Origin: Streptomyces griseocarneus
Lineage (GTDB): Bacteria > Actinomycetota > Actinomycetes > Streptomycetales > Streptomycetaceae
Reading direction: 5' to 3'
Length of the DNA stretch: 49,385 bases
Assembly: GCA_003674045.1 (NCBI GenBank)
Contig: PENC01000035.1
Span: 1-49,385, forward strand
Part shown: positions 6,862 through 16,206 of the stretch, in pieces
Layout of the letters: each line of letters begins with the position of its first letter
How positions within the stretch are numbered: position 1 is the first letter of the stretch
Notes under the pieces: model-generated
Told to the model about the DNA's origin: nothing
What the model saw: the letters and a program-made list of their open reading frames with translations, nothing else
Databases searched by the model: none
Made by a program: the position numbers and the translations under genes

Positions 6862-8460
6862 TCAGTGGACAAGCCCTCGCGCGCGGCCGTCGCGCAGGTG
6901 GCCGACGCCGGAGCGTACCGCCCAGAAGAAGACGGCCAGGCTCACGACGGCCACCACCAGCGAGTCGTAGGGGGCCGGCAGTCGGCCCGAGCCCTTGAAG
7001 GTGCCGAGCCAGGACAGGGCGGTGAGCGCGGCGAGGTGGGTGACCAGCCAGGCGCCGGTGCGGAGTTCGGCCAGGAGCGGGGCGTCGTCCGTACCGCGCA
7101 TGGCCAGGAAGAGCAGGAGGCCGCCGAGGACCAGCGGCAGGGCGAGGCGCAGGTCGTGCCAGCCCGACCAGTAGACGAACTCGCTGGAGACCACGAACGC
7201 GACGGGCGCGATCCAGCGCAGGCCCGGCACCCATCCGGCCGTGCCGCCGCCCTCCGGGTCGGCCCGGAAGACGGCGGCGGCGACCGCGGCGGCGGCGTAG
7301 ATCAGGAGGTACATGTCGCCCATGACGCTGACGATGTGCTGCCAGCCGCCGAAGGGCAGCAGGAAGACCACGATCACGGCGAGGTTGAGCAGCAGGGCCC
7401 GGTGCGGGATGCCGGTGCGCGGGTCGACCTGCATGAAGGTCCGCGGAATGGTGCGGTTCTTGGCCAGGGCGTAGGTGTGCCGCGCGTCGATGGCCACGCC
7501 GACGTAGGCCGAGCCGCCGGGTGAGACCACGGCGTCCGCGTAGAGCAGGCTCGACAGCCAGTGCAGGTTGAGGATCAGGGCGAGCTGGCCGAAGGGCGAG
7601 TCGAAGTCGACGCCCTGCCAGCCGTGACCGAGCAGATGCTCGGGGACGGTGAAGAGGAAGGCCAGTTGCAGGGCCAGATACATCAGGACGGCCAGGCCGA
7701 TGCCCGCGAGGACGGATCCGGGGATCGTGCGGCGGGGGTTGCGGGTCTCGCCGGAGAAGTCCAGCGGTGCCTGGAAGCCGTTGACGGAGTAGACGATTCC
7801 GCCGCTCGCGAGGGCGGACAGGCAGGCCGCGTAGCCGTAGGGGGCGAAGCCGCCGTGGTCGGTCAGGCGTCCGGCGTGGCTGCCCGCGGCGAACAGGGCG
7901 ATCACGGTGACGACCGGCACGACGATCTTGAAGACGGAGACCAGGTTGTTCAGGCGGGCGAACGCCCGGACGGTGAACCAGTTCAGCGCCGTGAGCAGGG
8001 CGCTCAGGGCCACGGCGACGCCCAGGCCGAAGGCGGTGAGCGAGCCGCCGCGGTAGATGTCCGGGAGGTAGTGGTCGGCGTACTGCATGATCGCGGTGAT
8101 CTCGGCGGCGGTGCCGCCCACCGAGAGCAGCACCGACCAGCCGATGAGCGTCCCGGCCAGCCTGCCGCTCGCGTACAGCGGCCAGCGGACCGTACCGCCG
8201 CCCTCCGGCCGGGACGCGCCGAGCTCGATCATCACCAGGGCGACGAGCGCGCACAGCACGCCCGCGCCGATCCAGGAGAGCAGCGCCGCGGGCCCGGCCG
8301 TGCGCGCCGCGTACATGGCGGCGAAGAGCCAGCCCGACCCGACGATGTTCGAGAAGCCGATCGCGGTGAGCCCCCAGAACCCGAGGTCCCGGCGCAGGCG
8401 GCGCTCCTGCGCGAGCACGGTCGGTGTGACGGTCTCCCCCACCGGCTGACGGTCCGACAC
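6862..8460 (-). CDS. APC-family amino acid permease (532 aa)
   Basis: This is an integral membrane transporter with about 12-14 hydrophobic segments. It opens with the APC signature in TM1, LGFWGLTAIGFSNIVGSGWL, where the Gly-rich unwound helix binds the amino or carboxyl group of the substrate. TM6-like SALASGGIVYSVNGFQAPLD and the loop FSGETRNPRRTIPGS are further family hallmarks, and the length matches bacterial amino acid:proton symporters. It is the last of six co-directional minus-strand genes and starts 112 bp after the SDR gene. The substrate cannot be read; an amino acid or decarboxylated amine is likely. Confidence 0.85.
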   Translation of the reverse strand: MSDRQPVGETVTPTVLAQERRLRRDLGFWGLTAIGFSNIVGSGWLFAAMYAARTAGPAALLSWIGAGVLCALVALVMIELGASRPEGGGTVRWPLYASGRLAGTLIGWSVLLSVGGTAAEITAIMQYADHYLPDIYRGGSLTAFGLGVAVALSALLTALNWFTVRAFARLNNLVSVFKIVVPVVTVIALFAAGSHAGRLTDHGGFAPYGYAACLSALASGGIVYSVNGFQAPLDFSGETRNPRRTIPGSVLAGIGLAVLMYLALQLAFLFTVPEHLLGHGWQGVDFDSPFGQLALILNLHWLSSLLYADAVVSPGGSAYVGVAIDARHTYALAKNRTIPRTFMQVDPRTGIPHRALLLNLAVIVVFLLPFGGWQHIVSVMGDMYLLIYAAAAVAAAVFRADPEGGGTAGWVPGLRWIAPVAFVVSSEFVYWSGWHDLRLALPLVLGGLLLFLAMRGTDDAPLLAELRTGAWLVTHLAALTALSWLGTFKGSGRLPAPYDSLVVAVVSLAVFFWAVRSGVGHLRDGRARGLVH

Positions 8461-8572
8461 GGAAGCGGCCTCCTTGTCCCCGGGTTCCCGGTGCGCGCGG
8501 TCGTGGAATCCGCTCGGGATTCTTCCCGGTCGGCCGGTGAGGAGTCAGGAACCACGCGGGCAGTGCGCCGTC

Positions 8573-9469
8573 CTAGGAGTTCCGTGTACGGACCGTGAGC
8601 ACGTCCGCCATGCCCATGCGTTCGAGCATCGCGCGCTGCATGTCGCCGCGGACCGCGTTGCACTCCTGGGCGCCGTGGTGCTGCGGGTCGACGACCGTAC
8701 GGAAGGGGCGTCGGCCCGGTTCCATGGCGATGAGGTCGCGGATGCGCTCGGCGACCTCGTCGACGTCGGTGCGGACGCCGGGTTCGGCGAGGGAGTCGAG
8801 GGTGGCGGCGAGTTCCTCGACGCGTTTGCGCAGGCCGGAGTAGACCTCGGCACGCTCGGTGTCGTCGGGGTGCCGGGCACCGGCGAAGTGGTCGGTGCCG
8901 CTGGTGTACGCCCCGGGCTGGACGATGACGGCGTCGATGCCGAACGCGGAGTTCTCGTAGAAGGTGGTCTCGGCGAGCCGGTCCTCGGCGGCCTTGGCCG
9001 CGACGTACGGGCCCTGGAAGGGGCTGATGATCTCGGAGGTGACCGAGCCGACGTAGACGATGAGGCCGCCGCCCTGGGCGCGCATCCGCGGCAGGACGGC
9101 GCGGTTGACGCGCAGGTGGCCCAGGACGTTGACGTCGAAGCACTGGGCGACCTGTTCGGGGGTGAAGGCCTCGGTCGGCCCGATGACGAGCATGCCCGCG
9201 TTGTTGACGAGCACGTCGAGGGTGCCCTGTTCGGCGACGACGGTGGCGACGGCCGCGCGGGCGCTGTCCTCGTCGCCGGTGTCGAGCTCGACGACGTGCA
9301 GGTCCGCGGCGTTCTCCCGGCCCCAGGAGAGCAGGGCGGCCGCGCGTTCCGCGTTGCGTCCCGCCACGGCGCGCATGCTGGCGTAGACGGTGTGCCCGGC
9401 CGCGGCCAGGATGCGGGCCGTGACGGCGCCGAAGCCGCTGCCCGCGCCGGTGATGAGAACGACGGCCAT
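8573..9469 (-). CDS. short-chain dehydrogenase/reductase (298 aa)
   Basis: A classical SDR with a Rossmann fold. The nucleotide-binding TGAGSGFG sits at residues 7-14, NNAG near 88, a Ser in the VGSVTS strand and YVAAK (catalytic Tyr and Lys) near 154. ASMR after the second strand would place an Arg where NADP(H) 2'-phosphate is often bound, suggesting NADP preference. At 298 aa it is somewhat long, with a C-terminal extension of about 50 residues. The gene follows the zinc alcohol dehydrogenase by 54 bp, so the two redox enzymes are probably cotranscribed. The substrate is unknown. Confidence 0.88.
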   Translation of the reverse strand: MAVVLITGAGSGFGAVTARILAAAGHTVYASMRAVAGRNAERAAALLSWGRENAADLHVVELDTGDEDSARAAVATVVAEQGTLDVLVNNAGMLVIGPTEAFTPEQVAQCFDVNVLGHLRVNRAVLPRMRAQGGGLIVYVGSVTSEIISPFQGPYVAAKAAEDRLAETTFYENSAFGIDAVIVQPGAYTSGTDHFAGARHPDDTERAEVYSGLRKRVEELAATLDSLAEPGVRTDVDEVAERIRDLIAMEPGRRPFRTVVDPQHHGAQECNAVRGDMQRAMLERMGMADVLTVRTRNS

Positions 9470-9523
9470 GCTGCTCTCCTCAAGGTGCGTCGGTGAGGTG
9501 AGATGAGGTGAGGTGACGCCGGG

Positions 9524-10615
9524 TCAGCCGAAGTCGATGACGGACTTGCCGCCCGCCCGGCCCGCGGCCATCGCGGCGATCACGTCGGGGGCGTCGTCGA
9601 GCCGCACGGCGGTGACCTCGGGGGTGATGCCGTGCGCCGCGGCGAAGGCGAGCGCGTCGCGCAGGTCGTGGCGGGAGCCCGAGGGCGAGCCCATGACGCG
9701 GACACGGCCCATGACGAGGTCGAGGGAGGCCGCCTCCACCTTGGTCGCGGCGTCGTAGCCGAGCAGGACGACGGTGCCGTCCGGGGCGACGCCGGGCAGC
9801 ACGGCGTTGACCGCCGCGGTGGACGGCGCGGTGTTGACGACGAGTTGGGGGCCGCCCTCCCAGGCCCGGAGCGCGGTGACCGTGCGCTCGGGGTCCTCGG
9901 TGGTGAGGAACACCTCGGCGCCCGCCGCGCGGGCGGCGGGCTCGGCCGCGGCGCTGCGGGCCAGGACGGCCAGCCGCCCGCCCATCGCGACCGCGAAGCG
10001 GGCCGCCATGCCGCCCAGGCCGCCGGTGCCGATCACGGCCACGCGCGTGCCCGGCCGGAGGCCGCCGCGCCGGAGCCCGTTGAAGGTGGTCACACCGGCG
10101 CACATGAGCGGGGCGGCGTGCAGCGGGTCGAGTCCCCCGGGCAGCGGGGCGACGAAGGCGGCCGGGGCCACCATGTACTCCTGGTAGCCGCCGGGGCTGT
10201 TGATGCCGGTGATCTTCTTGTCCTGGCAGAGGATCTCGTCGCCGCGCACGCAGAAGTGGCAGTGGCCGCAGGAGGAGTTCAGGAAGGGCATGCCCACCCG
10301 GTCGCCGGTGCGGGGCCAGTCCACGCCGCCGCCGGTGGCCGCGACAGTGGCGGCGATCTCGTGGCCCGGCACCGTGGGGTAGACGGCGAAGGGGTAGTGC
10401 CCGTGCAGCAGGTTCACTTCGCTGCCGCACATGCCGCACGCGTCGACCCGCAGCAGCACCTGGCCGGTCGCGGGTTCCGGGACCGGCCGTTCCTCGATGC
10501 GCACGGGCCGGTCCGGGCCGTCGAGCACCACGGCCCGGATCCGGTCGGGAACGGCAGGCTGCCGGGTGGCCGCGGTGCCGCCGGTGTCAGGAGTGGCGGG
10601 AGTGGCAGGGCTCAT
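9524..10615 (-). CDS. zinc-dependent alcohol dehydrogenase, MDR family (363 aa)
   Basis: Start ATG at 10615 with AGGAGAG just upstream. The N-terminal catalytic domain shows the zinc ligands: CGMCGSE, then GHE in PTVPGHEIAATVA. It also shows the structural zinc cluster in SSCGHCHFCVRGDEILC (four Cys). The Rossmann domain has VAVIGTGGLGGMAARFA (GxGGLG). This order is typical of medium-chain alcohol and polyol dehydrogenases using NAD(P). It sits in the middle of the six-gene minus-strand cluster, upstream of the SDR. Two oxidoreductases with two amino acid permeases suggest an alcohol or amino-alcohol pathway, but that is inference. Confidence 0.88.
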   Translation of the reverse strand: MSPATPATPDTGGTAATRQPAVPDRIRAVVLDGPDRPVRIEERPVPEPATGQVLLRVDACGMCGSEVNLLHGHYPFAVYPTVPGHEIAATVAATGGGVDWPRTGDRVGMPFLNSSCGHCHFCVRGDEILCQDKKITGINSPGGYQEYMVAPAAFVAPLPGGLDPLHAAPLMCAGVTTFNGLRRGGLRPGTRVAVIGTGGLGGMAARFAVAMGGRLAVLARSAAAEPAARAAGAEVFLTTEDPERTVTALRAWEGGPQLVVNTAPSTAAVNAVLPGVAPDGTVVLLGYDAATKVEAASLDLVMGRVRVMGSPSGSRHDLRDALAFAAAHGITPEVTAVRLDDAPDVIAAMAAGRAGGKSVIDFG

Positions 10616-10733
10616 CGGCTCTCCTGGGCTTGCTCGCGTGGCTTCCTCGCGTGGCCTTCCCGCGGGAGTTCCGCCCCCACCCACCGATTAGACCCGACAC
10701 CGGCACCGCGCGCACCCGGGGCAGTGGCCGCCG

Positions 10734-11636
10734 TCAGCCCAGTTCGAGGGTGGTGACACCGAAGGAGCGGCCCTCGTCGGCCGGGGGCACGGGTCCGGTG
10801 TACATGCGCACGGTGTGGGAGCGCGCGGTGAGGCCGCGGGCCTCGGCGAGGGCGGTGGCCGCCCGGTGGGGCTCGGGGATGTCGACGGCGACCTCCTCCC
10901 CCGGGCCGACGTGGGCGGCGAGGGCGTCGAACAGGGCCGCCGCGCCCTCGGGGCTGTCGGCGAACAGGGGGCCGATCCGCTTGCCGTCGCGGGCGGGCCG
11001 GATCACCCCGTACCCGGCGACGGCACCGTCGCGCAGGTGGACGTACGCGGTGTGGTGCTCGGCCCGCAGCCAGCGCGTGACGAAGGCCCGCCGGTCGGCG
11101 GGGAAGCACGCGCGGTCGTAGTCGGCGACGGCGTCGAGGTGTGCGTCGGTGACGGGCACGACGTCCGCCGTCCGGGCCGCGGTGCCCTCGGGGCGGCCCG
11201 CGTAGCGGACGGTGGTGTAGGCGGGGGTGAAGCCGGCGCGCCCGTAGGTGGCCTGCTGGGCGGGTACCGCGTCGAGGCCGACGGTACGGGTGCCCGCGTG
11301 CGGGAACGCGGCGCGCCAGGTGGCGAGACCCAGCCCCTGCCCGCGGTGGTCGGGGTGGACCAGGTAGTAGCCGAGGAACGCGTACTCCGGGGAGTACGTG
11401 ACGATCGAGACGGCCGAGACCACCGTGTCGCCGAGGCGGCCGATGAAGAAGCCGTCGGGGTCGGTGGGGTGGAAGCAGGACAGGTCGCCGGTGCCGGGGT
11501 TCCAGCCCTCGTCGGCGGCCCACTCCGCGATCCGGTGCCAGTCCTCCAGCGAGGCGCGGGTGACGGTGAGGCCGGCGGGAGCGGCGGTGACGATGGTGCG
11601 GGCTTCGGGGGTGACGCGGGGGTGCGGGAGGCTCAT
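10734..11636 (-). CDS. GNAT N-acetyltransferase with extra C-terminal domain (300 aa)
   Basis: Residues 18-130 form a GNAT domain. VTRASLEDWHRIAEWAADEG starts the fold, and YYLVHPDHRGQGLGLATWRA carries the acetyl-CoA pyrophosphate loop (R-G-Q-G-L-G). Residues 150-300 form a second domain typical of the Acetyltransf_18 arrangement seen in two-domain bacterial GNATs. The start ATG at 11636 is followed by MSLPHPRVTPEA; its ribosome site is weak. It lies between the second permease (66 bp) and the alcohol dehydrogenase (118 bp). It may acetylate an amine made or imported by the cluster. Confidence 0.85.
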   Translation of the reverse strand: MSLPHPRVTPEARTIVTAAPAGLTVTRASLEDWHRIAEWAADEGWNPGTGDLSCFHPTDPDGFFIGRLGDTVVSAVSIVTYSPEYAFLGYYLVHPDHRGQGLGLATWRAAFPHAGTRTVGLDAVPAQQATYGRAGFTPAYTTVRYAGRPEGTAARTADVVPVTDAHLDAVADYDRACFPADRRAFVTRWLRAEHHTAYVHLRDGAVAGYGVIRPARDGKRIGPLFADSPEGAAALFDALAAHVGPGEEVAVDIPEPHRAATALAEARGLTARSHTVRMYTGPVPPADEGRSFGVTTLELG

Positions 11637-11701
11637 ACGGGGTGTTCGTTCCTTACTCGTGGGACGGGACTCCTGGGACAGGGGTCCGCTCGGAGCGACG
11701 G

Positions 11702-13195
11702 TCAGATGAGGTCCATGGCGGCCACCTCGTCCGGGCGGCCGTAACTGACGGGGCCCTGGAAGCGCCTGCGGGCGCTGGCGAACCACCAGACGGTGGCGAC
11801 GGCCAGGACCACGGCCAGGGCGATCGGTGCGTAGTTGAACGAGGTGAGGGTGAGGGGGGACGCCTGCGGCAGCATGAACAGCACATTGCTGATCACGATC
11901 CAGACGACGGCGACGCCCGCGATGGGCACGCCCCACCGCCCCAGGTTCCAGGGCCCGGGCCGGAACTCGTCGCCCAGCCGCAGCCGCAGGAAGATGGGGA
12001 CGCCGTAGGCGAGGAAGAGGCCGACGACGTTGATGCTGACGATGGCGGTGAACGCGGTGTGCGACCACCAGCCCGGCACGACGAGCACCAGGGAGCAGGC
12101 GGCGGCGAGCCACACGGCCTTGACGGGCGTGCGGGTGCGCGGCGAGACCGAGTGCCACCAGCGGGAGCCGGGCATCGCGCCGTCGCGGGCGAAGGCGAAG
12201 ATCTGTCGGGTATTGCTGGTCATATTGGCGAGGCCGCAGAAGAGCATGGCGCCGATCACGATGAGCAGCAGGAGATTGGCGGTGCCCGTGCCCAGCGCGT
12301 CGATGAGAATCTGCACCGGTGGTGCCGCCGCGCTCGCCTCCCCCGCGTAGTCGCGGATCGCGTAGACCAGGGCCAGCATCAGGATCAGTCCGGCGAGCGC
12401 GGAGTAACTGATTGCACGCATGATGCCACGCGGCGCGTTCACGGTGGCTTTCACGGTCTCCTCGGACATATGGAAACTTCCGTCGAATCCGGTGAACGTC
12501 CAGCTGGTGACCAGAAGGCCGAGCATTCCGCCGTAGAAGCCGCTGGCGAAGCCGGTCTCGTTGACGAAGTGGGTCGCGTACGAGAGCGGCTGGTGGTGAC
12601 CGGGTTTCAGGGTGAGGGTGGTGACGATGGCCACGAGGCCGACCAGCAGCCACCAGACGGAGATCCTGTTCAGCACGGCGACGAGCTGCACCGTATAGGT
12701 GTTGGCCAGGGCCTGGACCAGCAGGATCACCGCCGTGATGGCGACGGTGTGCTCGGGGTGCGGGTGGTAGGAGGGCCATTGCAGGGCGATGAACGCCTGG
12801 ATGAAGGTGGCGGCCGCGTAGTTGGTGGCGGCGGTCCCGCCGACCTGGCCGACGAAGTTCAGCCAGCCCGTGTACCAGGACCAGGCGCCGCGGTGCCGTT
12901 TGGCGAGCTTTCCGGCGGAGAAATACAGGGCGCCGCTCGTCGGATAGGCCGAGGCGATTTCCGCCATCGCGGCCCCGACGAACAGCACCATCACGGAGAC
13001 ACCGATCCAGCCGAAGACGAGAATCCGCGGTCCGCCCGCCGTCATGCCGAATCCGAAGGAGGAGAAGATTCCCGAGATGATATTGATGATCGTAAATGAG
13101 ATCGCGAAATTGTCGAACGCCCGGAAACGGCGGGTGAGTTTTCGCGGATAACCCATGGCGTGCAACGTCGCGTCGTCGTCCAGCGCAAACGGCAC
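11702..13195 (-). CDS. APC-family amino acid/GABA-type permease (about 497 aa)
   Basis: About 12 transmembrane helices. RRFRAFDNFAISFTIINIIS and SGIFSSFGFGMTAGGPRIL form TM1 and its flank as in the BAT1/GABA-permease (UgaP-like) branch of the APC superfamily. MAEIASAYPTSGALYFSAGK in TM3 and TSNTRQIFAFARDGAMPGS after TM8 are strong branch markers. I chose GTG at 13195 because a GGAGAGAAGG track precedes it; GTG codons about 20-27 residues further upstream are alternatives. It is the second of six minus-strand genes. The branch transports GABA, choline or other amines and amino acids; the exact substrate is open. Confidence 0.85.
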   Translation of the reverse strand: MPFALDDDATLHAMGYPRKLTRRFRAFDNFAISFTIINIISGIFSSFGFGMTAGGPRILVFGWIGVSVMVLFVGAAMAEIASAYPTSGALYFSAGKLAKRHRGAWSWYTGWLNFVGQVGGTAATNYAAATFIQAFIALQWPSYHPHPEHTVAITAVILLVQALANTYTVQLVAVLNRISVWWLLVGLVAIVTTLTLKPGHHQPLSYATHFVNETGFASGFYGGMLGLLVTSWTFTGFDGSFHMSEETVKATVNAPRGIMRAISYSALAGLILMLALVYAIRDYAGEASAAAPPVQILIDALGTGTANLLLLIVIGAMLFCGLANMTSNTRQIFAFARDGAMPGSRWWHSVSPRTRTPVKAVWLAAACSLVLVVPGWWSHTAFTAIVSINVVGLFLAYGVPIFLRLRLGDEFRPGPWNLGRWGVPIAGVAVVWIVISNVLFMLPQASPLTLTSFNYAPIALAVVLAVATVWWFASARRRFQGPVSYGRPDEVAAMDLI

Positions 13196-13351
13196 CGTGT
13201 GCCGCCCTTCTCTCCTGCGGACGAGGAATGCGGGTACGGGCACGGCCACAGCCTTTCTTCGGTCGGGAACGGGGCATCGGGGACAGGACATCGGTGCGGG
13301 GATTCCGGCGGGCGCCGGACCGCGGTGGTACAGCGGTGGTTCGGCAGCGGT

Positions 13352-14308
13352 TCAGGAGGTGCTGGGCACGGGGAGTCCGCAGAGGCGTCTGGCCCTGGTC
13401 AGTTCCTCCTCGGGGTCGCCGAAGGCGCTCCAGGGCATCCGGGAGGCGTACGGCCCCATGGCCGTGAGCACGGCCCGGGCCTCGTCGTCGCGGTGCGACA
13501 TGAGCAGCGCGTGCGCGAGGTAGGCGAGGTCCAGGACGGGCGTGAACCGGTAGTCGGCGACGTGCGGGAACCAGTTCTCGTACAGGCCCAGGGCGGTGGT
13601 CCGCCACTGGTGCTGCACCCAGGTGCGGCGCGCCAGCGGGGCCTGCGGGTTGTACTCCTCGACCAGGTTCACCAAGGGGAGCAGGCCCAGGGGCGAGGAG
13701 GCGGGCGCCCGCTGCCCGAGGAACGCGGCGACGTCCCAGGCGGCGTTGGCGGAACCGCCGTAGCGGGTGAAGAAGAACGTGAGGAACCGGTGGTGCGCCT
13801 CCCGGTGCCAGGGGTCGAGCCGGAGGATGCGGGCGAAGAGCGCCCACGGGCCGGGCGGCGCGGTGAGCAGCCCGCGCGGAGCGGGGTCACGGGGCCGGTG
13901 GTAGCGGGCCAGCGTCAGCCTGGCCACCCAGGGGGTCGGGTCGTCGGGGGCCATCTCCGTGGCCCGCTCGCAGGCGGTCAGGGCGATACGCCCCAGGGCG
14001 ACCGCCCGCTTGTCGCCCGCGTCGGCCGCGCGCAGTGCGCGCAGCACGGCGACGCGCGCCCACAGCAGTGCCGCCTCCGGGCACGGCTCCTCGGCAAGCC
14101 AGCGCTCCGTCAGATCCGAATCCGCCGCTTCCGAGGCGAGCACGGACGACCGGTGGGCACGCAATCCGAAATCCTCCCGGGTTTCTTCCAGGACGTCCTG
14201 CGCGCTGAGGTATCGGCCCGCCCGAACGTCCACGCAGGCGCGTGCCAGTCGATGGTCACCGGCCGCCGGATGCCAGACGTACTGCCCCTCGAATAATCCA
14301 GCGGTCAT
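13352..14308 (-). CDS. conserved-looking alpha-helical protein with TTA codon 5 (318 aa)
   Basis: I do not recognise this protein. It is soluble and helical, and reads like degenerate TPR-type repeats. RYLSAQDVLEETREDFGLRA, SDLTERWLAEEPCPEAALLW and RIALTACERATEMAPDDPTP are followed by LTLARYHRP, FARILRLDPWHREAHHRFLT and ARAVLTAMGPYASRMPWSAF. Codon 5 (14294-14296) is TTA, read only by the bldA tRNA in Streptomyces, so translation should be developmentally controlled. It heads the six-gene minus-strand cluster and is divergent from the P450. The ATG at 14308 has GGGGAAC close upstream. A scaffold or regulatory role is possible; nothing catalytic is visible. Confidence 0.75.
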   Translation of the reverse strand: MTAGLFEGQYVWHPAAGDHRLARACVDVRAGRYLSAQDVLEETREDFGLRAHRSSVLASEAADSDLTERWLAEEPCPEAALLWARVAVLRALRAADAGDKRAVALGRIALTACERATEMAPDDPTPWVARLTLARYHRPRDPAPRGLLTAPPGPWALFARILRLDPWHREAHHRFLTFFFTRYGGSANAAWDVAAFLGQRAPASSPLGLLPLVNLVEEYNPQAPLARRTWVQHQWRTTALGLYENWFPHVADYRFTPVLDLAYLAHALLMSHRDDEARAVLTAMGPYASRMPWSAFGDPEEELTRARRLCGLPVPSTS

Positions 14309-14725
14309 GTTCCCCTGCCGTTTCTGCCGACGACATCGTCCGCGCCGAACTCAGCCCATGACCGGACCCCCTGGCTTCCTCGGCAGCACGCCACACCCTA
14401 CTCAGCCTCAACTCGAAACGGAACGGGTCATCCGAATTACCTGGTTCCACAGCATTTACGCGATGCGGAGTTGCCGTCGCGCCGCTCTCCATTCCGTGAT
14501 TTCACACGGACCTCGGGCGCGGGCCTCAGGCATATCCGGCGCCAATACCCCCGGCCCGTACAGCCGGGGCGGGCGATCGCACGGCGGCACACCCGAGGAC
14601 CGGGCTCCGCGAGTCCTGCCATCTGATGGCACATCACCCGATTCCCTCTTTTATAGGGGTGAATGATGGGTATTCATCAAAAACATCCGCCTGCCCGATG
14701 CCTTCCCGTGCCTGGGGGCCGTGCC
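14309..14725. promoter_or_regulatory. 417-bp divergent control region with TGAAT-N7-ATTCA dyad
   Basis: This gap separates the six-gene minus-strand cluster from the P450 and must hold both promoters. A dyad TGAAT (14660-14664), 7 bp, ATTCA (14672-14676) lies 50 bp upstream of the P450 start, next to TTTATAGG (14650-14657), a possible -10 region. The block around 14640-14690 is distinctly AT-richer than the rest. No convincing TTGACA box is visible for either direction. Confidence 0.4.
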
Positions 14726-16111
14726 ATGACCTCGACCGCCTCGATGCCCCCGACAGCCCCTCCGCCCCCGCCGCTGCGTCCGGTTCCCGGGCCGGGACGG
14801 CTGCCGCTGCTGGGAAACCTGCCCGCGTTCGGCCGCGACCCGATGGGCTTCGTGATCCGGCTCCGCGACCAGTTCGGTGACGCGGTGACGTGGTCACTGG
14901 GGCCGCGGCGCAGCCTGTTCCTCTTCCGCCCCGAGCACATCGCCGAGCTCCTGGGGGCAGTGGAGCACAGCTTCGACATCCTGGACATCGGCTGGGCGTT
15001 CAGACAGGTGGCCGGGGAAAGCGTCCTCCTCAGCAAAGGCGCGGACTGGCGTCGCAAGCGGTCGCTCGTCCAGCCGACCGTACGCCCGCGCCAGGTCCGC
15101 GCCTACGCCGCCACCATGACCGACTGCGCCCGGGAGGCGGCCGACGGCTGGCGGGAAGGCCAACGCATCGACGTGCACCGGGAGATGGCGCTCATCACCC
15201 AGCGGGTCGTGGTGCGCACCCTGTTCGGCAACGACCTCGGCGACCGGACCCGCGGGCTCGGCGACGCGATGGAGGTGGCCGAGCGGGAGATCGGGGCGGA
15301 GCTGCACAGCATGGCCCTCTTCCTGCCCGGCTGGGTGCCCACGCCCGCCCGGCGGCGGCTGCGCGACGCGGTGGCGGTCATCGACGCCGAGGTCCACCGG
15401 CTGATCCGGGAGCGGCAGGCGTCGGCCACCACCGAGGGGCACGGGGACGACCTGCTGGGCCGCCTCCTCGCTGCGCACGACGAGCAGGGGCAGCCGCTGT
15501 CCGCGAAGGAGGTCCGGGACGAGGCGGTGACCCTGTGGGCCGCGGGACACGAGACCACCTCCACCCTGCTGACGTGGACCTGGTACCTCCTGTCGGCCGC
15601 ACCGGCCGCCCGCGCGCGGCTGGAGGCCGAGCTCGACCGCGAGCTCGGCGGGCGGCCGCCGCACATCGACGACTACGAGCGGCTCACCTGGACCCGGCAG
15701 ATCGTCAAGGAGGCGCTGCGGGTGCGCCCTCCGGTGTGGCTGATCCCCGCCGTGGCCAGGGAGGGTGCCGTACTCGGCGGGCTGCCCGTGCCCGCCGGGA
15801 CGATCGCGTGGGCCAGCCCGTGGGCCACCCAGCGGGACCCGCGCTGGTTCCCGGACCCCACGGCGTTCCGCCCCGAGCGCTGGGACCCCGACGCGCCCGA
15901 CGCCGTCCCCGACCACGCCTGGTTCCCCTTCGGCGGCGGCCGGCGCGCGTGCCTGGGAGCCCGATTCGCCCTGGTCGAGGCGGCGCTGCTGCTCGCGACG
16001 GTGGCCCAGCGCCACCGCCTGGAGATCGACCCGGCCGAGCCGGAGACGCGGGTGGGCCTGCTCCTCCAGCCCGCGTCGCCCCTGCGGGCCACGGTGCGGA
16101 GCCGGGGCTGA
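14726..16111 (+). CDS. cytochrome P450 (461 aa)
   Basis: A heme-thiolate monooxygenase with all landmarks. The I-helix AGHETTS sits at 273-279, the K-helix KEALR at 328-332 (E329/R332), an FRPERW motif near 381, and the heme loop FPFGGGRRACLG at 400-411 with ligand Cys409. The Pro-rich N-terminal segment (PPTAPPPPPLRPVPGPG) and the absence of a membrane anchor fit a soluble bacterial class I enzyme. The GRRACLG form and overall layout are closer to fatty-acid or terpene hydroxylases (CYP102/CYP4-like) than to macrolide P450s. I start at ATG 14726; an ATG at 14663 would add 21 non-conserved residues. No ferredoxin gene is adjacent, so redox partners must come from elsewhere. Confidence 0.92.
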   Translation: MTSTASMPPTAPPPPPLRPVPGPGRLPLLGNLPAFGRDPMGFVIRLRDQFGDAVTWSLGPRRSLFLFRPEHIAELLGAVEHSFDILDIGWAFRQVAGESVLLSKGADWRRKRSLVQPTVRPRQVRAYAATMTDCAREAADGWREGQRIDVHREMALITQRVVVRTLFGNDLGDRTRGLGDAMEVAEREIGAELHSMALFLPGWVPTPARRRLRDAVAVIDAEVHRLIRERQASATTEGHGDDLLGRLLAAHDEQGQPLSAKEVRDEAVTLWAAGHETTSTLLTWTWYLLSAAPAARARLEAELDRELGGRPPHIDDYERLTWTRQIVKEALRVRPPVWLIPAVAREGAVLGGLPVPAGTIAWASPWATQRDPRWFPDPTAFRPERWDPDAPDAVPDHAWFPFGGGRRACLGARFALVEAALLLATVAQRHRLEIDPAEPETRVGLLLQPASPLRATVRSRG

Positions 16112-16206
16112 GGCCGCGGGCCGGTGGCGCGTTCAGCGGTGGTGCCCGCAGTACAGGAGTGGCCGAAGCGGCCGTGGTGCCGGGGGAACTGGGCCAGGGT
16201 GAAGCT

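Noticed and set aside
9492..9516. GAGGTGA tandem-like repeats between the SDR and alcohol dehydrogenase genes.
   Set aside because: Only a few short imperfect units; probably ribosome-site slippage sequence without further meaning.
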